Origin: Planctomycetaceae bacterium
Lineage (GTDB): Bacteria; Planctomycetota; Planctomycetia; Planctomycetales; Planctomycetaceae
Reading direction: 5' to 3'
NCBI GenBank assembly: GCA_900299185.1
Contig: OMIV01000059.1
Coordinates: 1-64,000 of the forward strand
Length of the DNA: 64,000 bases
The notes beneath the pieces were generated by a model, which ran no database searches, had not been told where the DNA came from, and saw nothing but the letters and a program-made list of their open reading frames with translations. The stretch's first letter is position 1. Every line of letters starts with the position of its first letter. Positions 6,448-15,379 of this stretch are shown here, piece by piece. The position numbers and the translations under genes are program-made.

Positions 6448-8559
6448 ATGAATCGTTCTATTGGTCTGCGCGAGTTCGTTGGCATCGTGGTGTTGGCGGT
6501 GTTGCTGACCGGAGCTTTTGCGGGCGAACTGTGGTCAGGCGGATTGGTCGGCGGCGACGTTTACTCGTACTTCCTGCCCCAAAAACAACTGCTGAGTGAG
6601 AGCCTGGCTGCGGGCACGTTGCCGCTGTGGCATCCCCGCACGAGCTTCGGTTACCCGCTTGTTGCTGAGAGCCAGACCGGGGTGTTCTATCCGCCGAACT
6701 GGTTGCTCTATGGTGCGTTCGACGCTCACCGTGCTTATCACGTGTCGCAATTGTTGCACTACGTTGCAGGTGTCATCGGCATGTGGTGGCTCGCACGCGA
6801 ATGCGGTCTCTCGTTTCGAGCAGCGGTACTCGCGGCAGTGATCTTTGTGTTTGGTTGGTTTCCGCCGCGACTGTGCCTGGAGTGGGCCATCATCGGTGGT
6901 TGCTATCTGCCCTACTCGTTGTTGTGCGTTGAGCGCTTCGTGAAGAGCGGTCGCACTTCGAACCTACTGCTGTTGACGATGTTGTTAGGTTTGCAGATGA
7001 CGGCCGGGCATTTTCATCTGGCCTTCATCACTCAATTGATGACGGCGACTTACGCGACGTTGCGACTGTTCGTCCCAAACGCCAACACCGCGAGCAACGC
7101 TGTTCCGACAACTAACGCGCAGCCATCGCCGACCCGTCGGCTGGTGTTGGTCGCCGTGGCGATGCTTGCTGCGTTCACGCTTGCGGCGGTGCAACTCGGA
7201 CCGTCGTGGGAATTGAAGAAGATCAGCCAACGACAGACGACGACCAGTCGCGAGTTTGATCCCGGTTACGGCCACATCCCGCCCATGTATTTGTCGCAAG
7301 TCGTCGCGTCTTGGTGGTGGTGGTACTCCGAAGACATCGATCGAGATCGAGCATTAAGCGAACTCAAAGTCGGCGCGATCTCGTCAGGTACGAATCAAGT
7401 CGAAGCGCATCTCTACTTTGGACTGCTGCCGCTGGGCTTTGTTCTTGTGGCGTTGCTGCGGCCAGATCGTCGCCGATCGTTGCTCGCAGATGGCGGCTGG
7501 ATCTGGCTGCTGTTGGCGATCGCGTCGGTCATCTACGCCACCGGTTGGTTGCTGCCCATCGCTCGTCATCTGCCCGGCTTCAGCTTCTTTCGAGGGCTCG
7601 GCCGCTTCGGGCTGATCACGACACTTTGCATGAGCATGTTGGCTGGTTGCGCCGGTGATCTCTTCCTCAATCGCGCTTCGAAACGGGACTTCGTCGCCTT
7701 CATCGTTGTAATACTCGCGACAGTCGCAGACTTGCATGTGGTGTCGCGGCAAGTGCGATATTCGATCCCGGTCAGCACTCCGCCTTATGCACTCTTGAAG
7801 GATAGCGCGGTCAGAGCCGAATTCAGCAAGTCGAGCGACTTAGTGCGACTTGATGCGCCCGGCGCCAACCTCTGCAACCTGTTGGGCGTCTCGGCGGTGC
7901 CGGAGTACCTCGGACTCGGGCCGATCGAATACTACGAGATTCCAACAGCAGCGCGACTGCTCGATGCCGCTCATCCCGATGCCGCCAACGTGCCGCTAGC
8001 GATTCGACTTCCGCGTTACTTGGAGTGGGCCGAACAGTCCGGCATCACGCACGTTTTACTGTTTGAACCAGTCATAACCGAAGGCTACGAAGATCGCCTG
8101 AAGTTGGTGTTTCGTGGCGTGGATGTCTTCCTCAATCGAGCTTGGGGGCGAGCCCCGCATGAGCCCGTCTTTCTTTATGCGTTGCCCAAGTCACTCGGTC
8201 GAGCGAGCCTGACGGCGAACTCATCGGGCAAAGTCCGCATCGTCGACTATGAGGCCAATCGAGTGAGCCTGGATGTGGAACTCGCTAATGCAGGCACCGT
8301 GGTCCTGCGAGATCTCGATTACCCCGGCTGGCACGTTTCGATTGATGGCCAACCTGCAACGAACAAGCGAGTCGAACCGTACTTTCGAGGCGTCGAAGTG
8401 ACGGCAGGCCAACATCGCATCGAATGGACGTTCCGGCCAACAGGCTTTGCAATTACAGTCGGCCTCAGCCTCGCAACTCTGCTCGGACTAATCGTGCTCG
8501 CGATCGGCGAAGGCAGGAAACGATGTCAATCTTCGCCACACTCGATATCGAGTACTTGA
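6448..8559 (+). CDS. YfhO-family multi-spanning membrane protein
   Basis: About 703 residues with roughly 12 predicted membrane segments and a C-terminal extracytoplasmic domain. The N-terminal loop GGDVYSYFLPQKQLLSESLA and LPLWHPRTSFGYPLVAESQ are typical of YfhO/GT-C-like proteins, where an acidic residue in the first loop is usually catalytic. The C-terminal DLDYPGWHVSIDGQ, YFRGVEVTAGQHRIEWTFRP and a last membrane span match the YfhO C-terminus. The family is thought to transfer or modify sugars at the outer membrane face; the substrate here is unknown. The ATG at 6448 was preferred to a TTG four codons upstream; neither has a clear ribosome-binding site. The last 34 bases overlap the convergent mazF-type gene. 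Confidence 0.8.
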   Translation: MNRSIGLREFVGIVVLAVLLTGAFAGELWSGGLVGGDVYSYFLPQKQLLSESLAAGTLPLWHPRTSFGYPLVAESQTGVFYPPNWLLYGAFDAHRAYHVSQLLHYVAGVIGMWWLARECGLSFRAAVLAAVIFVFGWFPPRLCLEWAIIGGCYLPYSLLCVERFVKSGRTSNLLLLTMLLGLQMTAGHFHLAFITQLMTATYATLRLFVPNANTASNAVPTTNAQPSPTRRLVLVAVAMLAAFTLAAVQLGPSWELKKISQRQTTTSREFDPGYGHIPPMYLSQVVASWWWWYSEDIDRDRALSELKVGAISSGTNQVEAHLYFGLLPLGFVLVALLRPDRRRSLLADGGWIWLLLAIASVIYATGWLLPIARHLPGFSFFRGLGRFGLITTLCMSMLAGCAGDLFLNRASKRDFVAFIVVILATVADLHVVSRQVRYSIPVSTPPYALLKDSAVRAEFSKSSDLVRLDAPGANLCNLLGVSAVPEYLGLGPIEYYEIPTAARLLDAAHPDAANVPLAIRLPRYLEWAEQSGITHVLLFEPVITEGYEDRLKLVFRGVDVFLNRAWGRAPHEPVFLYALPKSLGRASLTANSSGKVRIVDYEANRVSLDVELANAGTVVLRDLDYPGWHVSIDGQPATNKRVEPYFRGVEVTAGQHRIEWTFRPTGFAITVGLSLATLLGLIVLAIGEGRKRCQSSPHSISST

Positions 8560-8870
8560 GTAAGTCGACTAACGAGTTGACTCCAATCGCGATCACTCAA
8601 GCGGCCGACTTTATGTAACACTCGAACGTCAGCAACGGTCGCAATCAGCATGCGGGCTGTTGATGGCTTTAGCAGGTTTGCTTGTTGCCAATCGACTAGC
8701 TCAACATCGAGCGAATTTCGCGATGAGTGCGACGTAATCGCAGCGATGATCAGATCTCCGCGTCGATTGAATTCGCGTCGTGACAGGACAACCGCCGGTC
8801 TGACCGATTCTCGGAGCTGCTCGCGATATGGAAACGGCACAAACACGACGTCGCCAGAATTAAAGTCCAT
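8526..8870 (-). CDS. PemK/MazF-type toxin (probable mRNA endoribonuclease)
   Basis: A 114-residue protein starting MDFNSGDVVFVPFPYREQ, then SVRPAVVLSRREF, DLIIAAITSH and DVELVDWQQANLLKPSTAR, ending with IATVADVRVLHKVGRLSDRD. This is the PemK/MazF fold (GDVV-x-VPFP, RPAVVLS, AAITS). These toxins cut RNA at short sites. The ATG at 8870 was chosen over one at 8921 because the conserved GD-x-V start follows at once and it places the start within the antitoxin stop, as in most TA pairs. The 3' end runs 34 bases into the end of the YfhO gene on the opposite strand. Confidence 0.85.
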   Translation of the reverse strand: MDFNSGDVVFVPFPYREQLRESVRPAVVLSRREFNRRGDLIIAAITSHSSRNSLDVELVDWQQANLLKPSTARMLIATVADVRVLHKVGRLSDRDWSQLVSRLTQVLDIECGED

Positions 8871-9084
8871 AGTGCGATCTCCAGTCGTCGTAGATGGCGT
8901 CGACGGGATTGTCCCAAGCATCTTCCAGACGACTCATCGCAAGTTCGCGAAATTCAGCATCCTCGACATCGCCTGGATTTGGTTTCACACGAACGACGAT
9001 CTCGACTTCGGTCCCATCCGAAATGTCTATCGGCAGATCAAGTTCAACACTCTGTCCGCGATATCGACCGGTTCCTCGAAACAT
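8860..9084 (-). CDS. Antitoxin partner of the MazF-type toxin
   Basis: A 74-residue protein, MFRGTGRYRGQSVELDLPID, followed by ISDGTEVEIVVRV. This short beta-rich N-terminus resembles AbrB-like or related small antitoxins. The acidic C-terminal tail with LEDAWDNPVDAIYDDW probably wraps the toxin. It overlaps the toxin start by 11 bases, the usual arrangement for translational coupling. The family was not identified by name; the assignment rests on size, position and tail. Confidence 0.75.
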   Translation of the reverse strand: MFRGTGRYRGQSVELDLPIDISDGTEVEIVVRVKPNPGDVEDAEFRELAMSRLEDAWDNPVDAIYDDWRSHYGL

Positions 9085-9210
9085 TCTCGTGTCCTCAGTG
9101 AAAGAGTGGGAAAGCCGTCGCAGATTAGTTGGACGTGATGTCGTCGCCGAGACGTCTTTGGCTTCGATCGCAGTTCAACTTCCGACGTTGTACCGAGCTG
9201 CGAATAAGCC

Positions 9211-9260
9211 CGAGTCGCGGAGCGACTCGGCTACGTAGCTCAGGCGCTCTGCGACTGAGA
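9211..9260. repeat. Dispersed double palindrome, family B (copy 1)
   Basis: CGAGTCGCGGAGCGACTCG forms a near-perfect stem, followed by GCTACGTAGCT and a second stem CTCAGGCGCTCTGCGACTGAG. The same plan (stem, TACGTA, stem) recurs at 44779-44836. It sits between the antitoxin start and the end of the polyferredoxin gene. Confidence 0.65.
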
Positions 9261-9302
9261 ATCACCGGCAATGTTCGTCGGCATTTCACGAACGTATCGC
9301 GC

Positions 9303-11102
9303 TCACTTCTGTAAGAAATCTGGCAGGTAACTTTCCTCGTTCTGATTGGTGGGTGATGTCTGATTCGCAGCTCGTGCGGCCTGTTCGGCTTGGCGAAGTT
9401 CGACATACGAGCCGCTCATCAGGCGGTCTTCCTGATTGCCGCCCGCGCGAATGACGATGGCCGACGAGTCTAGCAAGCCCTTTGCGGCAACGTTGATTCC
9501 GTAGCAGCGAGTCTGACACAGACCGCATCCCACACACTTATCCGGCAGCACAACTGGCGCGAGGAATCCCGAGTCCTCGATCGGCTGCCCACTGGAATCG
9601 ACTTCTGTGCCAACACGAGTGAACTCGATGGCGTGGTAACCAGCGTGGTGACATTCATCGACGCAGAGCTGACACGCTTCTCGCCCGGCATACGGCAAGC
9701 ACGTTTGCAGGTTGAGTTCCGCTAAGCCGATCCGACAAACCTGCTTCTCGAACAGTGGCAACGCTCGGATCGCTCCGGTCGGACAGACCTGACCGCAAGC
9801 GTTGCAGCTCGCTTCACATCCCGCCCAATCGGCGACCACGTGCGGAGTCCACAAGCCATCCAAGCCTTGCTGTAAACCCAACGAATGCAGCACATCGTTG
9901 GGACACGCTTTGAAACACTCGCCACAGCGAATGCACATCTGCAAGAACTGAGCTTCGGGCACACTGCCGGGCGGTCGTATCGGACGCCAAGCCTGCGGAT
10001 CAGCCAAGTTCCCGCCGGAAACTTTGGCGACTCCACTTAACCCCAGCCCGCCCATCACTCCTGAAGCGATGCCAACTCCGGCGGCCAGAAAACCTCGACG
10101 ACCAAGGGACGTCTCGTGTGTGGGTGGTTCATTCGGCAGCTTGAGATCGACCAACTCCCAACGGTCCACAAACTTGATGGCCTGTGTCGGACAAACTCCA
10201 CCACACGTCTGACACAGCGTGCAATCAGTGGTGCGTGTGAGGAAGTCGGGCTTGATGGCGTCGAACGGGCAGATCTCCACGCACTTGTTGCAGTGGATGC
10301 ACGAGCTTTCGACTTTGCGTTCGGTGACACGAAACAAGTTGCCCAACGAGAACACCGCACCGCTCGGACAGACATAGCGGCACCAAAAGCGTGGCTTAAG
10401 AAAGCCCAGTCCCAACACCGTGGCAAACAACACCAACGACAGCGCATGACCGGCATGCAGTGGCGGAACGAGATGCCAACCTCGCAACAGTCCGGTCTGC
10501 CACGGCGAGATCGCGAACAACATACCTCTAGTCAGAACAGGAATGGCTGCCACGAAACCAGAGACGAGCACTCCGCAGCACGCAGCGACCAACGTCGTGA
10601 GTAACAAGTAGTACTTGATGTGAACCCACCAGCCATCGTCGCTGACTCGAAAGCGTTTGACGCGTGAGCCGATGGACCAATCAAAGAGATCAATCAAGGT
10701 TCCAAGCGGACACAGATACCCGCAAAAACCTCGGGGGATCACGACGCAGATCAGCAGGATCGCTCCGGCACTGACCAGTGACCACACCCAAGCCCGCGAC
10801 GCGATCACTGTCGATAGACTGACGAGCGGATCGATGATCAGAAACGATTCCGCAGCAAGCTGCTCTTTGCGAGCGAGTTCATCGGCGTAGTGCGACGGCC
10901 ATCCCTCGACGTGCTCGACAGGCCGAGCGGTGTATGGCCAACACACATAGAAGAACAAAACAAGGAACGTCAGAAAGCAGGCCGCTTGCACGACACGTCG
11001 CACCGGAGCTGACAGCCAGCTCGGTCCGAACCGACTCAAGATCCGCCGCACTGCTCCGAACTTGCTCTTCTTGAGGAACGGCAGAAAGTGATGAAGTCGC
11101 AT
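9303..11102 (-). CDS. NapH-NapG-like fused membrane polyferredoxin
   Basis: A 599-residue protein. The N-terminal half is NapH/MauN-like: membrane segments near 39-55, 103-123, 163-187 and 217-235, with CGYLCPLG (127-134) and CRYVCPSG (241-248), then a two-cluster ferredoxin, CIHCNKCVEICP (268-279) and CTLCQTCGGVCP (294-305). After a linker, RRGFLAAGVGIASGVMGG (335-352) looks like an internal Tat-type or membrane segment. It leads into a NapG-like half with CIRCGECFKACP (390), CNACGQVCP (433-441), CLP..GREACQLC..EC (468-484) and CVGCGLCQTRC (523-533). NapH and NapG are separate proteins in nitrate reduction systems and pass quinol electrons outward. The fusion and the FMN-binding neighbour 59 bases upstream suggest an electron conduit; no terminal reductase is nearby. 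Confidence 0.85.
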   Translation of the reverse strand: MRLHHFLPFLKKSKFGAVRRILSRFGPSWLSAPVRRVVQAACFLTFLVLFFYVCWPYTARPVEHVEGWPSHYADELARKEQLAAESFLIIDPLVSLSTVIASRAWVWSLVSAGAILLICVVIPRGFCGYLCPLGTLIDLFDWSIGSRVKRFRVSDDGWWVHIKYYLLLTTLVAACCGVLVSGFVAAIPVLTRGMLFAISPWQTGLLRGWHLVPPLHAGHALSLVLFATVLGLGFLKPRFWCRYVCPSGAVFSLGNLFRVTERKVESSCIHCNKCVEICPFDAIKPDFLTRTTDCTLCQTCGGVCPTQAIKFVDRWELVDLKLPNEPPTHETSLGRRGFLAAGVGIASGVMGGLGLSGVAKVSGGNLADPQAWRPIRPPGSVPEAQFLQMCIRCGECFKACPNDVLHSLGLQQGLDGLWTPHVVADWAGCEASCNACGQVCPTGAIRALPLFEKQVCRIGLAELNLQTCLPYAGREACQLCVDECHHAGYHAIEFTRVGTEVDSSGQPIEDSGFLAPVVLPDKCVGCGLCQTRCYGINVAAKGLLDSSAIVIRAGGNQEDRLMSGSYVELRQAEQAARAANQTSPTNQNEESYLPDFLQK

Positions 11103-11161
11103 GACGGGACCTTAGTCGGCAAGTGATGTTCTCCCTGTGACCCAGAGGCAATTCGTTGCCA

Positions 11162-12223
11162 TCACTTCTTCGCGGTCAACGCTTTGGCTGTCGCGTTCAC
11201 GATGGCCTCTGAAGTCAGTGTCGCATTGCTGGTGGTGTCGATGCCCTTCACCGTTTGCTTCGCGATGATCTTGGCAGTGGTGTCGTTGATCGCCGAGTAG
11301 AACTGCTTCTCGCGATGTTGAGTGACACTAACCGTCTCAATGCGTTGCTTCTTCACGGTAACAGCGACTTCAACCGGCCCTTCGTAACCTTGGCTTGCCG
11401 CCACGTACTTGCCATCCGCAACGGACTTGAGATCGAACAACTCGAACGACTTAATGGCCGCGACGTTGGCTTCGGCTCGATTGCGGTTCTTCAGCAATCG
11501 TCCCGGTGGATTAGAGGCCGGCACCTTGATCGCCAGCACTTTCTGATAGTGACCGATGGCGTCTTCATATCGACCGACCTGACGGCAGATATCGCCTGCC
11601 AACAGCGAGGCATAACCTTGCGGATCATCAGAGGTCTCTTCGAGAGCGATCTTGAGTGCCCGATCGGTCTCGCCCAAATCGGCCAACAGCTTGGCTTGCG
11701 AAAGACTCTGCGACACCTTGTTCAACAGCTTGAAGGCTTCCGTGCGATAGCCCAGTCGCGCATAGCACTCGGCCAAGATCACCGCCGAATGCGAATACTC
11801 TTCAGGGTTCTTTTCGACGCCAGCCGCTCGATACCAAAACGCTGCGCGGGCGTAGTCTGCCAGTAAGTCGTGATACATGTGGCAGAGCGACAACATGGCT
11901 CGCTCGCGTTTCTCGGGATCGTCTTTGTGCAACGTCAGCAAGTGGTGCATCAACCGAGTGCCTTCGCGCCACCGACTTGGATTGGGATTCACAACATCCC
12001 ACACGAACTGCCCGACGTTCTTTTGATTGTCCCAACCTGGAGGCGGCTTCATGGGCCAATCCAAGTCGAGCGTCTTGGGATAGTTCAACGGCGTCGTCTT
12101 GAACCACTCCGGCGGCGTCTTGCCAACCTTCTCGATGAGTGCGTCTAACTCGGCCCGAGTTCCCTCGGCACGAACCGGCACAGACAGCAAACAGAGCATC
12201 GCGACCAGCAACCACCTTCTCAT
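11162..12223 (-). CDS. Secreted TPR protein with a C-terminal FMN-binding domain
   Basis: A 353-residue protein. Residues 1-19 are a Sec signal peptide. Residues about 85-235 contain TPR-like helical repeats (AMLSLCHMYHDLLADYARAA, YARLGYRTEAFKLL, GDICRQVGRYEDAIGHYQKV). Residues about 268-350 match an FMN_bind domain: DGKYVAASQGYEGPVEVAVT, VSVTQHREKQ, and GIDTTSNATLTSEAIVNA, where the T-S-N-A-T segment corresponds to the S/T-G-A-T flavin attachment site of RnfG, NqrC and NosR. It is cotranscribed with the polyferredoxin downstream. FMN on the periplasmic side plus a polyferredoxin is the NosR/RnfG logic, split into two genes with an added TPR region for partner binding. The electron acceptor is unknown. 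Confidence 0.8.
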   Translation of the reverse strand: MRRWLLVAMLCLLSVPVRAEGTRAELDALIEKVGKTPPEWFKTTPLNYPKTLDLDWPMKPPPGWDNQKNVGQFVWDVVNPNPSRWREGTRLMHHLLTLHKDDPEKRERAMLSLCHMYHDLLADYARAAFWYRAAGVEKNPEEYSHSAVILAECYARLGYRTEAFKLLNKVSQSLSQAKLLADLGETDRALKIALEETSDDPQGYASLLAGDICRQVGRYEDAIGHYQKVLAIKVPASNPPGRLLKNRNRAEANVAAIKSFELFDLKSVADGKYVAASQGYEGPVEVAVTVKKQRIETVSVTQHREKQFYSAINDTTAKIIAKQTVKGIDTTSNATLTSEAIVNATAKALTAKK

Positions 12224-12733
12224 GTCCGCCGTCTCCTTGAACTAGATGACTCGGTCGAGCGGCTCGCGCTTCGAGCCTTTCACGAGCGGACGATATATAG
12301 CGATCAGCTTCAGCGTGCAGCACAGTTCGCAATCACGACACGAACAACTGCCACTGCACCGAAGAGTTTTCGAGCAATCAGTTCCAAGTCAGCGTCAAAA
12401 GGTGCAACCGATGCGTTGACCATTTGGAATGATCAAGAACCGTCGAGGAATAACTGCCCGATTGGGCGCCGCTTGGGTTGGACATCTAGCTTCAACAGTG
12501 AAGCAGCACGGCCCTACGCATCTGTGATCGACATCAAAGTCGCAGCCAAGCGAAAGCAAGAGTTCTCACAAGGAGGCACTGGGGTCGCAGAGATGAAGAG
12601 CGACTTTATCAGGTCTTCTCCGAGTTCCCTGCGTCTCTGCGTGAGAACTCTTCCACAGAGGCATCGTCACGGAAGACTGCCTGATGGGCATCCCGTCGAA
12701 CATGACTTACAGCAGCGCGCGAAGGCCGCTGAG
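12224..12733. other. Gene-free region with one family A repeat
   Basis: No convincing gene was found on either strand between the FMN-binding gene start and the ftsK stop. The only structure seen is the palindromic repeat at 12561-12649. The 5' part should hold the promoter of the FMN-binding/polyferredoxin operon, but no clear -10/-35 pair could be picked out. Confidence 0.5.
12561..12649. repeat. Dispersed palindromic repeat, family A (copy 3)
   Basis: The left arm begins AGTTCTCAC and carries GGTCGCAGAGATGAAGA. The right arm is its imperfect complement, with CTTCTCCGAG, CCCTGCGTCTCTGCG and the terminal GTGAGAACT. The 9-base ends are exact inverted repeats, which makes this the clearest bounded copy of the family. 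Confidence 0.65.
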
Positions 12734-15103
12734 TTACGCGTTGACCAGTTCGTCATCGTCCACAGGCACACCACCGCCGCGAAGTTCGGCCCATTGCTCG
12801 GGGGTGTAGAGGACTTCGCGAGCTTGGGCTCCGTTGTAGTCGCCGACGATTCCATCTTCGGCCATGAAATCGACGAGTCTCGCAGCGCGGCCGTAGCCAA
12901 TGCCCAACGCTCGTTGCAGCAACGAGACACTGCCACGACCTTCACGAACCACGACATTGATGGCTTGCTCATATAACTCGTCGCGCTCTTTGAAGTTCGT
13001 GCCCTTCGTGCCACCACCGGCGGTGCTGAGCTTCGCCAACTCGGTGCTGTAGTTGGGCTCGTACTCACCGTAGTAGTCGATCACAGCATTGACTTCGTCG
13101 TCGCTAACAAAGGTGCCTTGAGCACGCGTCAGATTGCTTGTGCCCGGAGCCAGGAACAGCATGTCGCCGTTCCCCAACAACTTGTCCGCGCCGTTCTCAT
13201 CGAGCACGACTCGGCTATCCGTGCGGCTGGCCACTTGGAACGAAACACGAGCCGGCAAGTTCGACTTGATCAGGCCAGTAATGACATCAACGGTCGGCTT
13301 CTGAGTGGCCAATACCAAGTGAATGCCAACGGCTCGCGACTTCTGAGCCAAGCGAATGATGTGACCTTCCACGTCCTTACCCGACGTCATCATCAAGTCA
13401 GCCATTTCGTCAGCCACGATCACGATGTACGGCATGTGCTTGGGCACTTGAGTCGCTTCATCGGAAGCCAGATCGACTCCCATGCGTTCGAGTCGCACGG
13501 CATGATCGAGCTTGTTGTAGCTGTCCAAATGCCGGACCCCGACTCGCGACAAGAGGTCGTAACGCTCCTCCATTTTGTCGACAGCCCAAGCCAAGACTGC
13601 CTCGGCTTTCTTCATGTCGGTGATGACGGGATGCATCAAGTGCGGCACGCGTTTGTACGGACTGAGTTCCACCATTTTGGGGTCGATGAGCAACAGCTTC
13701 ACTTGGTCGGGAGTCCGCGTCAGCAACATCGACAAGATGAGCGTGTTGAGACAGACGCTCTTACCCGTGCCCGTGCGACCCGCGATCAGCAAGTGCGGCA
13801 TCTTACACATGTCGACGACCAAGGGACGGCCACTGACGTCCTTACCCAGGAAGATGGGAATGCGTTTGTCTTCCAGCTCTTTGGGGCAGGCTTCGATCAA
13901 TTCACGCAGCCGCACCATTACTTGCTTGTCGTTGGGAACTTCCACACCGACGGTGTTCTTGCCGGGAATTGGAGCGACGACTCGCACAGCAGGCACTCGT
14001 AGCGCGATCGCCAAGTCATCCGCCAAGGCCGTGACCTTGTTGAGACGCAGACCTGCTTCGAGTTCCAGTTCGAACTGAGTAATGACCGGTCCCGTGTCGA
14101 TCTCGACCACGCGCACGTTGAGCCCGAACTCTTGAAAGGTCTTCTCCAAGGTTACCGCTGCAACACGAGCCTTTTTGGCGAGCAACTCGAACGGGAACTC
14201 TTGCGGATGTTCGAGTAAGTCGAGCGGTGGCAGAGTGAATGGCGGCGCCTCTTCATCCGCGCTTTGGCTCGCTTGTTCCAACTTCGCGACCACCTCGTCC
14301 ACATGCGACTCAGCTGTTACGGGTGGATTGACTCGTATCTCTTTGGAATCCGCAGACTCGACTTCCGGAATAGGGGCGTCGTCCGCCAGTGGGATGCTCT
14401 GCGGGATCGATTCGGACTCGGGCTTCTCGTCCATGGGTGCTGGTTGTTGCTTGGCCGGAGTCTTCTCGTTTTTTTTTGGCGATGACAGTCGACGCGCCAT
14501 CGTGCCGCGCCGATCAATTGGCTCAGCCACTTGCTTCTTGCCAAACGCGATGCGGTTGATGACCAGCACCGGGAAGAAGGCCACCTTGATGGACCAAACC
14601 ACGAACGGCAACTCAGTCGCCAGCAACAGCCCTGCGGCAAAAATTGATCCCAAGAGCAACAGCGTTCCGGTGCCCGCGAAGTGCTCGTCACACAAGATCG
14701 CGCCCCACGCTCCGACATAGCCACCACTGCCCACAATCTGGCCACCGGCCAAACCGGGAACGACCAGATGCAACGAGACACAGATCGCGATGATGATCAG
14801 CGAGCAGCCGACGATCTTCTGCTTCGCGCGTTCGTCCGGGCCGCGTGTCATGAGGCGAGCATCGAAGGCCGCCAGTGCAGCGAGTACCGCCCAGGCTCCC
14901 AATCCAAATGCCGAACGCAGCCCATAGGCCAGCTTGGCGCCGTTCTCTCCGCACCAGTTACTGGGCTCGGTGCGCATTGGGAACATCAGCCGAGCCGGAG
15001 GATCGGCAGGGTTGAAGCTCAACAAACTCAGCCCGATGAAAACCGTTGCCGCGAACAGCACCAGTCCAGTGACATCGGTCCTTAGTCGTCTCAGATCCCA
15101 CAT
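12734..15103 (-). CDS. ftsK: FtsK/SpoIIIE-family DNA translocase
   Basis: A 789-residue protein. There are about four membrane segments in the first 170 residues, then a charged Pro/Glu/Lys-rich linker (about 195-290). The alpha/beta motor follows, with Walker A GRTGTGKSVC near residue 440, Walker B KLLLIDPKM near 468, ADEMADLMM and IHLVLATQKPTVDVITG. A C-terminal gamma winged helix (about 720-780, SVSLLQRALGIGYGRAARLV) reads KOPS-type DNA motifs in known FtsK. The protein pumps DNA at the division septum to complete chromosome segregation. Start: ATG 15103 begins the first hydrophobic stretch; an in-frame extension to 15199 has no support. Oddity: the linker codes through a run of nine A residues (14469-14477), a possible slippage site. 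Planctomycetes lack FtsZ yet keep FtsK. Confidence 0.93.
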   Translation of the reverse strand: MWDLRRLRTDVTGLVLFAATVFIGLSLLSFNPADPPARLMFPMRTEPSNWCGENGAKLAYGLRSAFGLGAWAVLAALAAFDARLMTRGPDERAKQKIVGCSLIIIAICVSLHLVVPGLAGGQIVGSGGYVGAWGAILCDEHFAGTGTLLLLGSIFAAGLLLATELPFVVWSIKVAFFPVLVINRIAFGKKQVAEPIDRRGTMARRLSSPKKNEKTPAKQQPAPMDEKPESESIPQSIPLADDAPIPEVESADSKEIRVNPPVTAESHVDEVVAKLEQASQSADEEAPPFTLPPLDLLEHPQEFPFELLAKKARVAAVTLEKTFQEFGLNVRVVEIDTGPVITQFELELEAGLRLNKVTALADDLAIALRVPAVRVVAPIPGKNTVGVEVPNDKQVMVRLRELIEACPKELEDKRIPIFLGKDVSGRPLVVDMCKMPHLLIAGRTGTGKSVCLNTLILSMLLTRTPDQVKLLLIDPKMVELSPYKRVPHLMHPVITDMKKAEAVLAWAVDKMEERYDLLSRVGVRHLDSYNKLDHAVRLERMGVDLASDEATQVPKHMPYIVIVADEMADLMMTSGKDVEGHIIRLAQKSRAVGIHLVLATQKPTVDVITGLIKSNLPARVSFQVASRTDSRVVLDENGADKLLGNGDMLFLAPGTSNLTRAQGTFVSDDEVNAVIDYYGEYEPNYSTELAKLSTAGGGTKGTNFKERDELYEQAINVVVREGRGSVSLLQRALGIGYGRAARLVDFMAEDGIVGDYNGAQAREVLYTPEQWAELRGGGVPVDDDELVNA

Positions 15104-15315
15104 GGTCGACACTGGGTTTGAGGGAGGTGGCCAGGTCGTGAAAACAGAAGACCGGCGCGAGATGGAGGGACTCCGTGCCCACACTCTCAAACCTATCACG
15201 CTGAAGCGGGGCTGACAGTAAATGTCGAAGAGCCGCTCAGACCTTGTTGGCAGTTGCGTCCGCTTATGGCGATTAGCGCGACGGCGTCTCTTCGGGCCAT
15301 CTTATCGCTGATAAC

Positions 15316-15351
15316 GAAAAAGCCCCGGCGAGCATTCGCTAACCGGGGCCT
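15316..15351 (-). terminator. Rho-independent terminator of the DUF1559 gene
   Basis: On the minus strand, GAGGCCCCGG and CCGGGGC form a stem of at least seven G/C pairs around a 14-base loop, followed by CTTTTTCG. It begins 29 bases beyond the DUF1559 stop codon. Confidence 0.85.
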
Positions 15352-15379
15352 CTTGTTCTCGGACTGGCTGAGCAGTTCG

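Noticed and set aside
9303-12223. Denitrification (nos) locus
   Set aside because: NosR-like architecture is present in parts, but nosZ, nosD, nosF and nosY are absent from the window.
13118-14002. Long + strand open frame of 294 codons
   Set aside because: It lies entirely antisense to the FtsK motor domain and its product is rich in His, Gln and Arg with no recognisable fold; a codon-bias shadow.
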